From Streblospio benedicti (taxonomy: Eukaryota > Annelida > Polychaeta > Spionida > Spionidae): 64,000 bases of DNA. Made by a program: the position numbers and the translations under genes. A model generated the notes under the pieces. It was not told the origin of the DNA. It searched no databases and saw nothing but the letters and a program-made list of their open reading frames with translations. Positions 46,061 through 58,716 of this stretch are shown here, in pieces. Within the stretch, counting starts at the first letter, position 1. Each line of letters begins with the position of its first letter. Location of the stretch: the NCBI GenBank assembly GCA_019095985.1, contig CM032660.1:7016586-7080585 (forward strand). Direction: 5' to 3'.

Positions 46061-46324
46061 CTATGTCAACAATGGAAAACTCTGAATCGACTGATTAGAC
46101 TCACGCCATTTTCTGGTCGGACGAAACATGTTCCGTTGCATGATCCAGTTGTAGCTACATCCCGCAAAGCATCCATTTATATTACATCTCGCAGAAGAAC
46201 TTCCGACCTCTATAGGAATGTTGACAAGGCCATGCACTATTTTGTACATCATACACAGTCCGCTATCGACTCTACGTTGGGATAGCTCTCTACTCCAGCG
46301 AAGTTCGGCAAGCATTTGACTCAC
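46061..46324 (-). mobile_element. LINE C-terminal fragment
   Basis: The minus strand is open and reads MLAELRWSRELSQRRVDSGL, then MMYKIVHGLVNIPIEVG. The W..L..RR...L..MYKI.HGLV.I pattern is the conserved LINE C-terminal segment just before the SFFPRTIRLWN motif. This copy is of a different family from the fragment at 45161. Confidence 0.75.
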
Positions 46325-46533
46325 AGATGATGTGTAATGAAAGCGCCCTGTGACCTAGCATGCAACTCTGTACCTTTTCGAGCATTGATGCCTGCTGTTT
46401 CATGTCAGTAGGCTTGTTGGCTTTGCTTTTCGAGGCTTCGCTCCTCTCGCCCTGTCTGTTAACATACTTGTCAATTCAGTCGATAGTTCAATTCTCAATA
46501 CAAATAGTGTGTATACTAGTAATGTACCATATG

Positions 46534-47992
46534 TAGGACTGCAACGATACACCGATGCATCGCTGAATCACGATTTATTTACTCACGATTCAGACATGGG
46601 GTCAATTCCATTCTGGCAATTCCAATTCCAATTCCGTTTTTCCCGCAAAGTCCAATTCCAATTCCCCTGATTCCGATTCCAATTCCAATTCCTCTGACTT
46701 CAATTCCAATTCCAATTCCGTTTTAGTAAACACTTATCCATACTATCAGTCCAATATTATTAATACTGACACCATATCACTTAATTGCTTTCCTATTTAC
46801 GTATATTGCTTAACTATTGAAATTGCTATTGAAAACCATCCCCATTAAACTTTTCCTACAAATACTTCTCTTTGAAGTTTATATCTGAAGCAATAACATT
46901 AAATGGTGAACAACAATGACCCCTTTGTTGAGAAAATATAACTCTTTGTGTAAGAATATGTCACACCATCCCATGATAATTTTGAATGGAGAAACTTTAA
47001 TAGCCAACAACCATCCCAACTAACTGTTCTCTTTGATACTACTTAAAGGAATGAATTATCTCACCAAGAAAACAAACACTGACACTTCTAGTGATAGTTG
47101 GTAGCAGACAATGGTTGTTAACTGTCCCATTGTTCTCAGTTAAAGCTTAAGTAGAAAGCAAACATGACTTTTAGAGAAGTCAGGGAACTGTAGAGAAACT
47201 TGCAATCACAAATTTTCATTTACTACATGTATGTTTTACATTTTGTGGAAGCTTTTAAATATTAGAATTTTATATAAGCTACATGTACATGTTTACACTT
47301 TCATGAAAATTACAAAGGGTTTTACATTTACATATATATATATATATATACTGATCCCAATGTATGTATCAAGACAGGTTTTAGCAGCCGTGTGCTTTCA
47401 TTTTTAAAATGTAAAAAATGACAACTAAACATTATATTTAATAAAGAAATGACAATGGATTAAAGAATAATTCAAATGGAATTGGAGTGGAATTGAAGCG
47501 GAATTGACTGAATTAGGCTCAATTCCAATTCCAATTCCGTTTTTTTTTTCATACGTTCAATTCCAATTCCGGAATTGGAATTTGAATTGAATTCTGCAAT
47601 TCCATTGGAATTGACCCCATGTCTGTCACGATTAAAGTATCGATATGATAGTCTATATCGCGATACTTTCACGATATAACTGTCAAATGAATTTATACCG
47701 GTATGCAAAATATTGCATAATTCAAGGTAAATCTTTGTCATTTCCCATGAGTATGGGCGCTGCCATCTTTGCTGTATTGCGAACGGCGTTACTAACAAAA
47801 TGTTGTCAATTGAAAGGCGAACGGCGTTCAGCTATTTCAGTATAGATTTCTTGCGCTACTAGTCGTAACGTACAGCGTGCACAGACTGTTGTGTGTTTTG
47901 ACGTATGTTTTTTATCGTGATGTTTATCGTATCGCCAACAAAGTATCGTGATGTGTATTGTATCGTTGCTCAAGCATATCGTTACAGGCCTA
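46534..47992 (+). mobile_element. hAT-like non-autonomous element (outer), split by another hAT
   Basis: The ends are TAGGACTGCAACGATA and the complement of TAGGCCTGTAACGATA. They are flanked by an exact 8-bp target duplication ACCATATG (46526-46533 and 47993-48000). Without the inner element it is about 416 bp and non-coding. The 8-bp duplication and end sequence fit the hAT superfamily. Confidence 0.88.
46591..47625 (+). mobile_element. hAT-like non-autonomous element (inner), AATTCC-rich ends
   Basis: The ends are CAGACATGGGGTCAATTCCA and its exact reverse complement to within the visible 19-20 bases, flanked by the exact 8-bp target duplication TCACGATT (46583-46590 and 47626-47633). Both subterminal regions are packed with ATTCCAATTCC-type repeats. 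The centre is AT-rich without coding capacity. It inserted into the outer element at 46534-47992. Confidence 0.92.
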
Positions 47993-49292
47993 ACCATATG
48001 TAGGATATATTGGACGTATTTATTTTTAAGAATCAAAGAATTAGATATCATATGGCAATAAGACTATGTTTGGATGTGCAGCTCCTCACAGAAACTAGCT
48101 ATTGGTAGGAATTCCATTTGGACAGCCGAAACTAATATGAAATGGACCTTTAAATAGAGATTAGTGTGTTGTCGGGTGCAATGATGTGTTTTATAATGTT
48201 ATAAGAATTATCTGCAGATGCTGCACAATAACTATTAATGCTTAATTATAATAATATTTTTCTGTAAATATATTCACGCAGCTTGTTGGTGTTTAGTTGT
48301 ACTAATATGTTTTTTTCTGTTCATTATATTTGACGAGGTAAGCGGTGGTCTGGACTGGCGTGAAAATGAAAAAAAAACTTCAGACTTAATTTATTTTAAA
48401 GTTGTGCAACATAGTTGCCAATGGCTTGTAATCATCCAAACCAGTTACCTTCACTTTCAACCACCTGCTTCCCACAATATAGTGCGATTCGCCATGCAGT
48501 GCTCTAACAGTACAGAATTTGCCGTTCAGTGCTCTCGACAAAATGATCCAGCCGTTGGCCCAAACCGCGCATTAATATGTGAAGTCACAGTCTAAAATGG
48601 GGATGTAGACGATGTCGGATTATTTGGTGATTTGCGTTTTGTCTCGTATTATTGTTAGTTCTAGTGCTATATACACAAACTAGACGTCGTTTCAAAGGGC
48701 TCGTCAAGGAGGACAATGTGCGATCCGTCCCATTCAAATCCATCTTACGTCTATTACAAATTGAACAGTCTGTTGATCAAATGCATTGTCATATGTCTTT
48801 GTCATCATGTACTGGGTCGTATGGACCATTCAAAAATCATTTTTAATGCTTACCGTCTGCTGTTAAAGGCCTTACATCTGCCTTAAGCCATTTATCGTAT
48901 AATGTTATGGCAATTTTTCAAAGCAGACACTTCTGACCAACAATGTACTGAATAAGTGATTTTTTTTGTTTGTTCTTGTGTAAGCTCAGAGCAATTTCAT
49001 GGCAATTTGAGAGGGCTTCTAACTTTTATGCGTTCTATGTTTAATCATTTGTGTTCTATGTCAAAATGATGAGTACTAGACATATTGTGTTCGGGATAAA
49101 AGTCTGTATGTATAAGGAATGTAGGAGTACACACCATGTCAATTCACTGAGGTCGGTTCGGTTTTAAATTTAGGGTGTAAAAACTGGAACCGAATTGTCA
49201 CCATCCTACCTCTAGTATTAACATGCTTAATCATAAATGTAATGAAATATATATGCATTTTGTAGACACTGCCAGATATGATATGAAGAAAT

Positions 49293-52200
49293 ATGGCGCA
49301 AGATATCAAAAAGGTATAGTCATGATATGAATGAACATTAATGTTGTAAATTATCTACATGTATTTCTAAATTTCCTAGTTATTTTGCGAAAACAATTCT
49401 TATCATTGATAGATCAAAACACTTTTTTGCAAACAGTAAATTAGATGTGCAAAAGCTAAAGTTTATGTTCAGTGGCTGAGATAATGGCTTAAGATAATGC
49501 TCAGCCTGAAAAATGTTTGTTTTGTAAATGCTAGTATTGATAAATGACACCTTTCCCGTTTTAAGTATAAGGAAAATAAGACATTACATTGAAATGCAGG
49601 AGATTATGCCATGCTGTCTTGTTTATTAAACCAGGAGGTAGCGTTAAGTTACATAATCCAATGATTTCCGCCAGAAGTACTGCAGATTTCAAACTGCTGA
49701 GGTCACAATTTACATTGGGGAGGTAGGCAGCTTTTTGCGTGCAACATGAAGTTATGTCCGATGAAAATCATTTGGTTTACATTTCTCACTTACGATGTTT
49801 TGGCTGTTTCATAACTGGCCTTTAAGGTTGTTTAAAAAAAAAAATGCTCTCATTATTTTCTTTAAACGATTAAACTTTTCAGAATACATAAAACACATCA
49901 TATTGCTTCTATCAAAGCGCACTTGTTCGGTCACTGAGCATAACGTTTAAATAGAAGCAAAATGATGTATTTTGTGCGTTCTGAAAATTCTAATCATTTA
50001 AACTGTGCTAAGAGAATAACAAGAAAAATAACTCGAAAAGGCCACTATAAAGTATAAACTCATAAAAACACATTTGGGCAAGAAATGTATGTACAATGAT
50101 TTTCATCAGATGTAATTACACAGTGCAGTAAGAAGCTGCGCTATCTCTGAATCTACGAATAATTTGAACCTTTCTTTACTAAAGATGTTAAAAATCTCCA
50201 ATAACAAAATCATTTTTGTAATTTATAAGGATGAAGTTCATTGGTACTAGTTTGTACAGAGCAAATACTTTTTTATCACTGCGTATTATCTTTAAGTAGT
50301 AATATTTAGATATAAAAATTAGTTGTATTGTGGATATGTTATATTGATATCATATAATGTTATTGAGATAAACATGATATTTTTGTCTGTTTCAGTGGGC
50401 AACACCTCTATTATGGAATTCTTTGTCAACACCAAGTAAAAGAACAGAACAGGAGCTATACAGCTTACTGAAAGAGCTTCTTGATAGAAACATTGACCAT
50501 AAAGAACCTGTGAAATTTTTTAAATCGAATATTGTGCATCTAACATCAATTTTGTCAGGTAGTACTGGGAAACATGATCCAAGAGTATACTGTGCTACTC
50601 TTGCGTTATTACATTATGCTTGTGTCGATGTGAACAATCATGTCTATTTTCTTGATAAATCAAGAATAAATCCAATTTTGGATGTCATAGATTATTATCA
50701 ACATGAACTCACTGGATCTGCGTTTGCTGAAATGCGACTGCAACTTCTTGAAACAGCAGTTTCAATTTTGTTACAACTCTCAAGTGGTAATGATGCCAAC
50801 CATCAAGCACTACTAGATCATGGTATTGTACTCAAGTTGTTGAATCTGCTAAACCCTGCCAAATCCAAAGTTTATAACTGGCCTAAAGAAGCAGATGGGG
50901 CAAAGATTTTGGATGAAGTTATTAAGGGAAAAAGTCTAGTGGGTCACCTAAATGAAAATTTAAGTGATGAAGAAATTCATAGTTCTTGCACTGCCTTTTT
51001 CAAACAGAATGGTGTTAAAGCTGTGATTCCCCATCTTCATAAGCCAAAAGTTAGCTACACTGTTTCATTATTTGATACGTCAGGTCCAATTGATTTGGAT
51101 ATTGGAGGAGAATTGGCGAAGAAAGGTGTAATATTTACAAAACCACTTAATGTTGAATTTGCAACTGACAGATGGCAAGATATAGTTCCTGTATGTGCAA
51201 TAAATGTGTCTACATTTTGGGCTCAAATGTCAACTGAAATTCCGAAGAAAATTAGTGATATTCTAGAGAAGTGGCCAAACAAGCAATATCTGCAAAGAAT
51301 TCCAAATCCTGGTTCTTTTGTTGGATGTAAAAATAATGACACTTATTGCCGTTGTCAAGTATTAAGCTGTAATGCAGAAACAGTGAAAGTGTTTCTTTTA
51401 GACTTTGGAAGTGTTATGGACATACAATCACATAATCTCTTTCTTCTGGTACAAGAAATGAATATGAAGTTGTATAAACCACAAGCTACATTGCTCCGAA
51501 TAGACGGAATTTCACCACCTCCAGTCTCCTGTGGTTTGGTCGAGCATGCTTTGACAACCCTTTCTAATTTAGCAACTGTCTTCAAAAATATAGGTTAGTC
51601 CATAAACATGCATGCATGTACCTGATTCAAATGAAAATTGACTTATCACTTAACTTGAAATATCAGAGGTATTTGTTTTCCATGTCATTGAAAAATCAGG
51701 GAGTTAGAAAAGTAAGAGGATTTTGACAAATGGTTATTTGTGACAAAATGTGTATCATCTTTTTACTCTAAGTAAATATAAGTTGACCGTAAATCACCCT
51801 GAATCATGACAAATTATTAGAAATGTCTATGATTTAAATTTCTGTTCCAGACATGTAATATACTTTTAATTGTTCTGAATTTTAATTTTCTGATTCTTGT
51901 ACTTGCCATGCTTGCACTTATACATTGTAGTTGTATGCGTATTAGAAATGGACGCGATGATATGATTTCAATTTTAGTTGATTCAAATTATATTATCTCT
52001 GTACACAATATATGTATTACAAATTGAGTTTATAATTAAAGAATTAAGCAAACAATTATTTAATTAAAATTGATTCTGGTGGGAAATACAAGATTTGCAT
52101 AGTAGAGGAAAGTCTCAGGAAATTATCCATGTATAACCCATTATTAACCTTTTTTTCAGACTATCTTTGCAACCAAGACCCATATGAAAATTTGTGTCCT

Positions 52201-55200
52201 TTACTTCAATGTGGAAATACTCGAATAATGATGCGAACATTCAGGGTTCTTAGCAACATGGCACGATCGGATATGACTAAATTGCAGTTAGCAGACACTG
52301 ACATCTTCACAATTATTTTAAGTGAGTATCTTTGAAAATTGATAATCATGCTTTTAAAATTACCAATGTAGAGCAAAACCCTGCATTTAAAGAAAACCAA
52401 AACAACCCAAAGCAGACTGATTTTTAATAATATTTTGTAATATTAAAGCTTTGTTTTTTACTAAATCTATATTTTGAAACATATGGTGCTCTCTAACTTG
52501 TGAAATAGAAGAATCTATAACTATACAAGGAAGGGGAAAAACCTACTCTGACGCTTCTTTCGTCTTGAAGCGACGTTTCGGAGGACATTCCTCCTGCATC
52601 AGGCGTTGATGGCAAAGTGCGCACGGCGTTATCACGTGACTCAGCGCAAAAGCAAGATGCATAGATAGTAATACTAATAAGTGAGGCACTTTGCCATTGA
52701 AGCCTGATGCAGGAGACTATTCTCTGAAACGTTGCTTCAAGACGAAAAAAGAAGCATCTGATTAGGCTTTTCACCCTTCTTGTATTATGAATTCAGATGC
52801 TAAGGTATCTTTACTGAATGAAATGAATAATATTTATGAATATTGTAGTAAATACTTTTTAAATATTTTATTATTTTCACTAAGCTGAAAAAAACAGCAC
52901 TATTAAAATATTATTTGTAAATAAATCTAATAATTTAGTAAAAACGTGCCTAGCAAAAACTCAGCCCATTCGACATAGGTTTTCTGGCTTGCTTTTTGCA
53001 TGATTATGACCAACCTTGAAAAATGAAAATTACCATTAATTTTGTCCTGTAGAGCACTCTCATTCTGTGGTCCATAGATCATGTCAGTTTCTTATATATA
53101 GACTTAACAAGTGATTTGGAGGATGAAAGCATTTATTTTATACGATTGTTTTTATTTAGATCTGTGTGCAACATATGACTCGGTTGTTCATCAGGCAGAC
53201 CCCAGCATAAGTGATATGCTAGTAGCAGCTTTGAGAACGTTGACGAACCTGCTCTATTCATGTCAGCAAAACAGAGAAACCTTTGAAAGTTTGAATGGTA
53301 TATAACTATGTGTATGTTATGTTGTAAATTATTAATATACACAAGTGCGTTTTTAATTCAGGGGATAACGTTTGTATATTTGTCTATTATAGGCATCAGC
53401 GTCATTGTTAACTTGGTGAAAAGCTCCACACCACGGGTCACATCAGAAGCTTATAAGGCTCTCAAAAATTACCTTGGACATGTGCCAATTACTCCACTGA
53501 CTGACAGGAACCTCAAAGATCTTACACCAAGGTAAATTAAGGAACAATATTAGCCCACGTTCACAGGCGCACTACCTGCTGCATATGACAGCTTCAGGCT
53601 TTGTAAGTGTTCACATGCGCGTGATCTAATAGATCGAATTTTACAATGAAAGAGCATCATTGAAAGGGACTTCAATCAGGAAACTAGACTTTCCTGATGA
53701 GAAGTGACAAGTTTCTCTCCTAATCAATAACAATTTGCGGGTGGCAGGCAAAGACCGTCATCTTCACTGTGCATGTGAACACTCCCATTGAAATATGTGT
53801 GTATTGTTTATTATTCATAAAATATGTGTACTTTAATGCACAGAGCAGCTGTAAAAATTTTTTTTGCCGGTTACAGGGTTCCCACGCTCCTGGGAATTCC
53901 GGGAATAGGCATGAATTTGAAAAATGTCGGGGAAGGGCTTGAATTCGGCGGGAATATGGCAATCGTACGGGAAATGGCATGAAAATTATTAAAGATTTAA
54001 TTTCTAAATATTTGTTGGACGAAATTACTAGCAGTATCGCTTGCATGGGCGCGGCCATATTTGTTTACATTCAGAGCGCCACCACCGGCTGGTTCACGCC
54101 AGTAGTGCGGGAAAAACGTCTGCGCGCTGCTTGTTTGCGTTGTGATAATTGCATGATGCATCGGGCACTAGTATGTACCACTTGCCAACATGGCGACTGG
54201 TAAGGAAACTGATGTCAATATGTTGAAATTTCTTGTTATACGCCTAAGATATTAAAGTAACACTAAAATAAAGTATGTATGATCATTCTGAATGAGGCTT
54301 TACATAAAGTTATCAAACTTTCATCCCGATGACACTTCTTCCAAATGCCATAAGAAGGATTTATGGAATGAAACAATGACCTTACATGTCATGGCATGCG
54401 TTAAAATCACATACGCTTGTCCAAGGCCAAACAGAATTGATAGTTTGGTTCTGGTTGGCGCCCGCCCCTCTTAAAACACCCCCGACCCTTAATATTTTAT
54501 AAAATTAAGTCCCCCCAGCATATTTTTGTCATAAAAAAATGGTTATATCTTACGACTCCGCCTCAAAACTAGAAAAAATTCAAGAAATGTTTTACCGATC
54601 CTCGATGAAAAGCGAAACGAAACAGTTACAAACTATTGCCTTATAGTCGATGGCGCGCCCAGCCTTTATCGAATTGTCTTGTATCATTGCGAGTCAGCTG
54701 CGGCGTATCGATTTGATATTCTTCAGGAATTAATGTTCCTAGGATAGCGCATGAAAGCGTACATATATATGTAATGCTTATTTCCAATGTGGTCCTTGTT
54801 TGTTTGGCAGGTTAGGTAACCAACTGAGCCAAGGGTAATGGAGGGATCACACTAGCTATAGTTTTCAAACTAGGCGAGTTCTTTTGCATGCAGAGGTGTG
54901 GCTCTCCTCTACACGGGACACGCCTTTTAACGAGGCTTCCGAACCTCCGCTTGGCGTCGCTACCGTCTAGTAACACTGTACGGTGGCGACGCGCTCAGTG
55001 GAAATCAGCAACTCAGTGGCAGACGTACGACGTAACGGTTTTGGCGACACTGTGTCTGCCATGACCGGGGCGCGAACTTACGACGCAAACAACTCCTGTT
55101 TTCAAGTCGTACGCTCTAACCACTGAGCTACTGAGGACCACAGTGGATCGAAACATTGGATTGACGATCGAGGCTGTAAATTCATTAAAATAGGTCAGAT

Positions 55201-58200
55201 GTTCGACGATTTCTGTGAAAACCTTCAGTTTTATGCCATTTTCTACGCATACAGTTACATTTGACTGTCTTCACTCCCAAACTGTTCTCATGACCTAAGG
55301 CTAGGTTAGTCTCGCACAACAAAGACCAAAGTACATGTACAGCGAGCTCCAGCGAGCCACCACCACGTGTCCCCGTCAAAGTGAGGCTGGCTGGTCGAGT
55401 CTAAGGCGAGGTCTGATCTAATCTGATTCTGAGTGTTGGTGTCGGCGAAAACATCAGATATGATGGCTCTATCGCCCAAAACAGGTTGTGTTGTGCACAA
55501 AGAGAACAGAAGATAGTGTTAGTAAGAGTGGGGTAGGGCCGATAGTAAGAAGAAGTCAAAGATAAAAACAGTTGTTAGTGGTGCAGGTTAAAACAAGAAT
55601 GAAATTAAAGATTTAGAAGTGGGCGTGCGCTAGGTTTTAAAAGCTTCCAGTATAGGAACGCTGACCACCTCTGCTGGCAGGTTATTCCATAAAATTACTG
55701 TGCTTGGAAAGAACGAGTGTCTATAGTAATCTGTCAATGTCGGAATTTCAAAATATGTCAAGCTGTGTGTCCTTCTTGATCTTATGGATGCTGGATGAAT
55801 GTGTTGAGGCATTTGTATGTTTACGAGATGATGATGGATTTTAAAAAACATACATAGTTTTATCTTCTTCCTCCTTGTCTCCAAGTCTTCCCATCCTGGC
55901 TCCCCCAGCATGGCTGTTGGGCTGCTGGTATTATGGAATCTATTGGTGACAAATCTGGCTGCCCTCCTCTGTACTTGTTGGAGTTTGTTGATGTCAACCC
56001 GTGTATATGGATCCCACACTGTTGCTAAATATTCCTTACATATGATCTTCTGTAAAATGTTTCGGATAAAATTTTGCCCTACCCTTCCTTTAAGGCCCAT
56101 AAAATTTTACAGGAACACCTCCCGACTATGAGAATTTTTGCATAAAATTTTTAACATTTTCCTACCTACCCTGCCTGATTTCATGATAAAATATTATGAT
56201 AAAATAAAATATTATTCCCCCCTACCCTTGAATTACTCAATCTCAGCCAACCGGAACCAAACTATCAATTCTGTTTGGCCAAATCAAATTATGAAAAAAA
56301 AGACCAAGAAATATAGTAATACATGTCACTAAACTTTATCCATTCTTGTCTGATATTGGTGATATTTCTTAAAATTGAGTCCCGTAATATCGAAATTTTT
56401 TTCCAATGATTTTTTCTTCACCACAGAGTATTTTACAATACATGGTGGTGATGGTGGTGTGTGTGTGTGTGTGTGGGGGGGTATATAGTATATTTGCCCT
56501 TACTATTGCTTATTATAAGAAGAAAAATGCGCTTTGAAGGTGAATGGGCCCGTAGGGCTCCCCCTCCAATGCAAAGCTAGATTGAACACTGGCTAACAGG
56601 TTCGTTGGCGTGGCCAATGATGAATTGATGTGAAGTGGGGTTGACGTGGCATGATTTTACTAGATTCAAGTTAGATTCGGAACACATGCATTGACGTGGA
56701 CAGCTCTGAATGGTTGGATGGTACTGACGTGGCCTCCATACAGCCAGAATGATGGAAGACATTTTAATAAATTCATTTTGAAAAACTGTATTGCGCTTGG
56801 TCAGGACCTGCTGATAATCGGCAGGACTTGTAGATTTTCAAACCAGCCAGTCCTGATTACCGGTATCTTTGTCATACTTATTTCTATCCCTGCACTCCCC
56901 CACACACACGCCTTAAATTATGACTCAGCCCTTAAATTTCAACAAGATGATTGAAAGCTGTATCTTCCTTGCTGGACTTTTTTAAAGATTTTATATGATT
57001 TTTCATTTGGGCTATTTCTGTTCACAGCAATCACTGGTACATCATATGCAAAGACATGCATCAATATTTAAAGCACCAATAATAATCTAAAATGAATAAA
57101 AAAGATCATTAGGGAAAACCTGGAAAAAGGCTTGATATTTATCAGGCAGAAAGAGTGGGAACCCTGCGGTTAAGTCTTTTCATTTGAATATCTTTGCATT
57201 TTAGGTCAAAAGATTGAGGAGAAAAACTGGAGCAGGCTCTAGCTGAGCTTCGTACTCCTCCAGTACCTCTGAGAAGTCGAAGCAGGGGACGGTAAGTATG
57301 CAACTTGAGGCAATAGCATCTATTTTTTCTTTTGTGAGACTTAAGATTTTATATTTAATTCAAATCTAGATATTTCTGTATTTAAGTTCATATATTCTTA
57401 TTCATCAAAGCTAAAAATAGTAAACTTTGCTAAAACAGTAACCAATAAAAGCTTGTTGAAATTGAAAAAGAAAGACCTAAAAGCAAAGATTCTCTCTTTT
57501 TAGGATTTAAAAAACAACGAATGTGTTTACTATTTTGTTTACGTGAAATTTATGCTCATGTAGATCTAGATCAGAGCGGGAAGGTCGGTCACTCGACAGA
57601 GAAGAGTCTTCAAAACCAAGGTCAAGGTCCAGAAGCATTACAGAGTGCCCTCTCGCCATGGAAGAATGTGGGGCATATTCATCCAGTGAAAAAAAGACAA
57701 AAAAGCCTATTCCTGCCTCTTTTGAGTACACACCGGAGGGAATTACAACTTTTGAAAAAGGTTGAAGTTGTGTGTAGTCTGGTTTTCACTTTCACAAAGT
57801 GTATTTTAGTATGTCTTTACTAGAATGGGACTCGATCATACATATTATAATAGCTATGCAAATTATATTTAAATAGTTGTATGAAGGGAATTAATTATCT
57901 CACAGAATTAGACTAGATAAGCAATTTGTTCAGCAATTTCATTTTTTTTATATGGTTTCAAGTATTTTGTATTTACTCATTGTTATATTGAATGTCAATG
58001 CTGTTAGAATAATAAATGCATTATGTATACGGCAGTCATAAAAATTACACTGCTCACAAATTTTCATTCTTTAGTCTCTTAAATTCTTAAATTTTGTGGT
58101 CGAATATGCAAGAGATTTTTATTGCATGGTTAGTTCTATTCCACTGTAGAATTATAATATTGTATTTTTTTCTGTAGGTCACTCAACAGGCATGGTTCCA

Positions 58201-58653
58201 GATGAAACACATTGTTTTGTAAATTTTGGTAGCAGGGACATAAAACGTTTGCGAAGTGATGTGCCTGTGAAAAGTGCATGTGCATTTCTTAATAGTGGTA
58301 AGATGTTACTGGTCATATTTCTCATATATTGAGTTAAATGTCAAAAATATGTTTGATAATTAACTTCACATCAAATGATTAATGTATAATAGTACAATTT
58401 GTCATGTCACAATAGTCAAAGTGAGGATAAACATAACAATGTATATTATAAATGCTGATTTATATATCTTAACTTCGTTAATAAGCTAGGCTAAAATTAA
58501 GAAAATCCAAAATTTATCGTATCAAACTGTATAATAGCTATATGTATTCTCAAAGTCCTTGCAGTGTTTTTATTCTGATGATTGAGTTTAGTAGTAAAAC
58601 TTAAACTTATGAAACAATATTGTAAATAAAATGCTGCCATAAAACACCAATAA

Positions 58654-58716
<63 letters not shown>

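Larger units (their letters stand above)
42074..49292. other. Repeat-rich intergenic region between PSMB7 and the Tudor-Schlafen gene
   Basis: PSMB7 (minus) and the Tudor-Schlafen gene (plus) diverge from this interval. No other host exon was recognised; stretches 43200-44000 and 48000-49290 show nothing I can name. Annotated repeats take up much of the rest. Confidence 0.5.
54425..56280. mobile_element. Inverted-repeat-bounded segment nested in the 3.3 kb element
   Basis: The 35-base sequence at 54425-54459 (GGCCAAACAGAATTGATAGT and on) recurs as its reverse complement at 56246-56280 with one mismatch. Target duplications are not clear. The segment encloses the SINE at 54810 and the LINE fragment at 55630. 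Confidence 0.6.
53874..57166 (+). mobile_element. CAGGG-ended hAT-like element, 3.3 kb, with nested insertions
   Basis: The ends are CAGGGTTCCCACGCTC and the complement of CAGGGTTCCCACTCTT, flanked by the 6-bp direct repeat CGGTTA (53868-53873 and 57167-57172). Subterminal GGGAATTCCGGGAATAGGC and AACCTGGAAAAAGGCTTGA are of the kind seen in hAT families with these ends (recalled). A SINE copy and a LINE fragment lie inside, as does another inverted-repeat pair. It fills most of intron 5 of the Tudor-Schlafen gene. No intact transposase was recognised. Confidence 0.7.

Noticed and set aside
53979-54203. Plus-strand frame with CLRCDNC and CTTCQHG, suggestive of a zinc finger
   Set aside because: The cysteine spacing does not fit a known finger and the frame lies in the non-coding part of the 3.3 kb transposon. 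Left unassigned.
54800-55500. Open frames near the SINE in intron 5
   Set aside because: They overlap the composite SINE or unique sequence without any protein signature.
57500-57823. Plus-strand 100-residue frame overlapping exon 7 of the Tudor-Schlafen gene
   Set aside because: It uses a different frame; the phase-compatible frame gives the RS-rich linker and joins exon 8.
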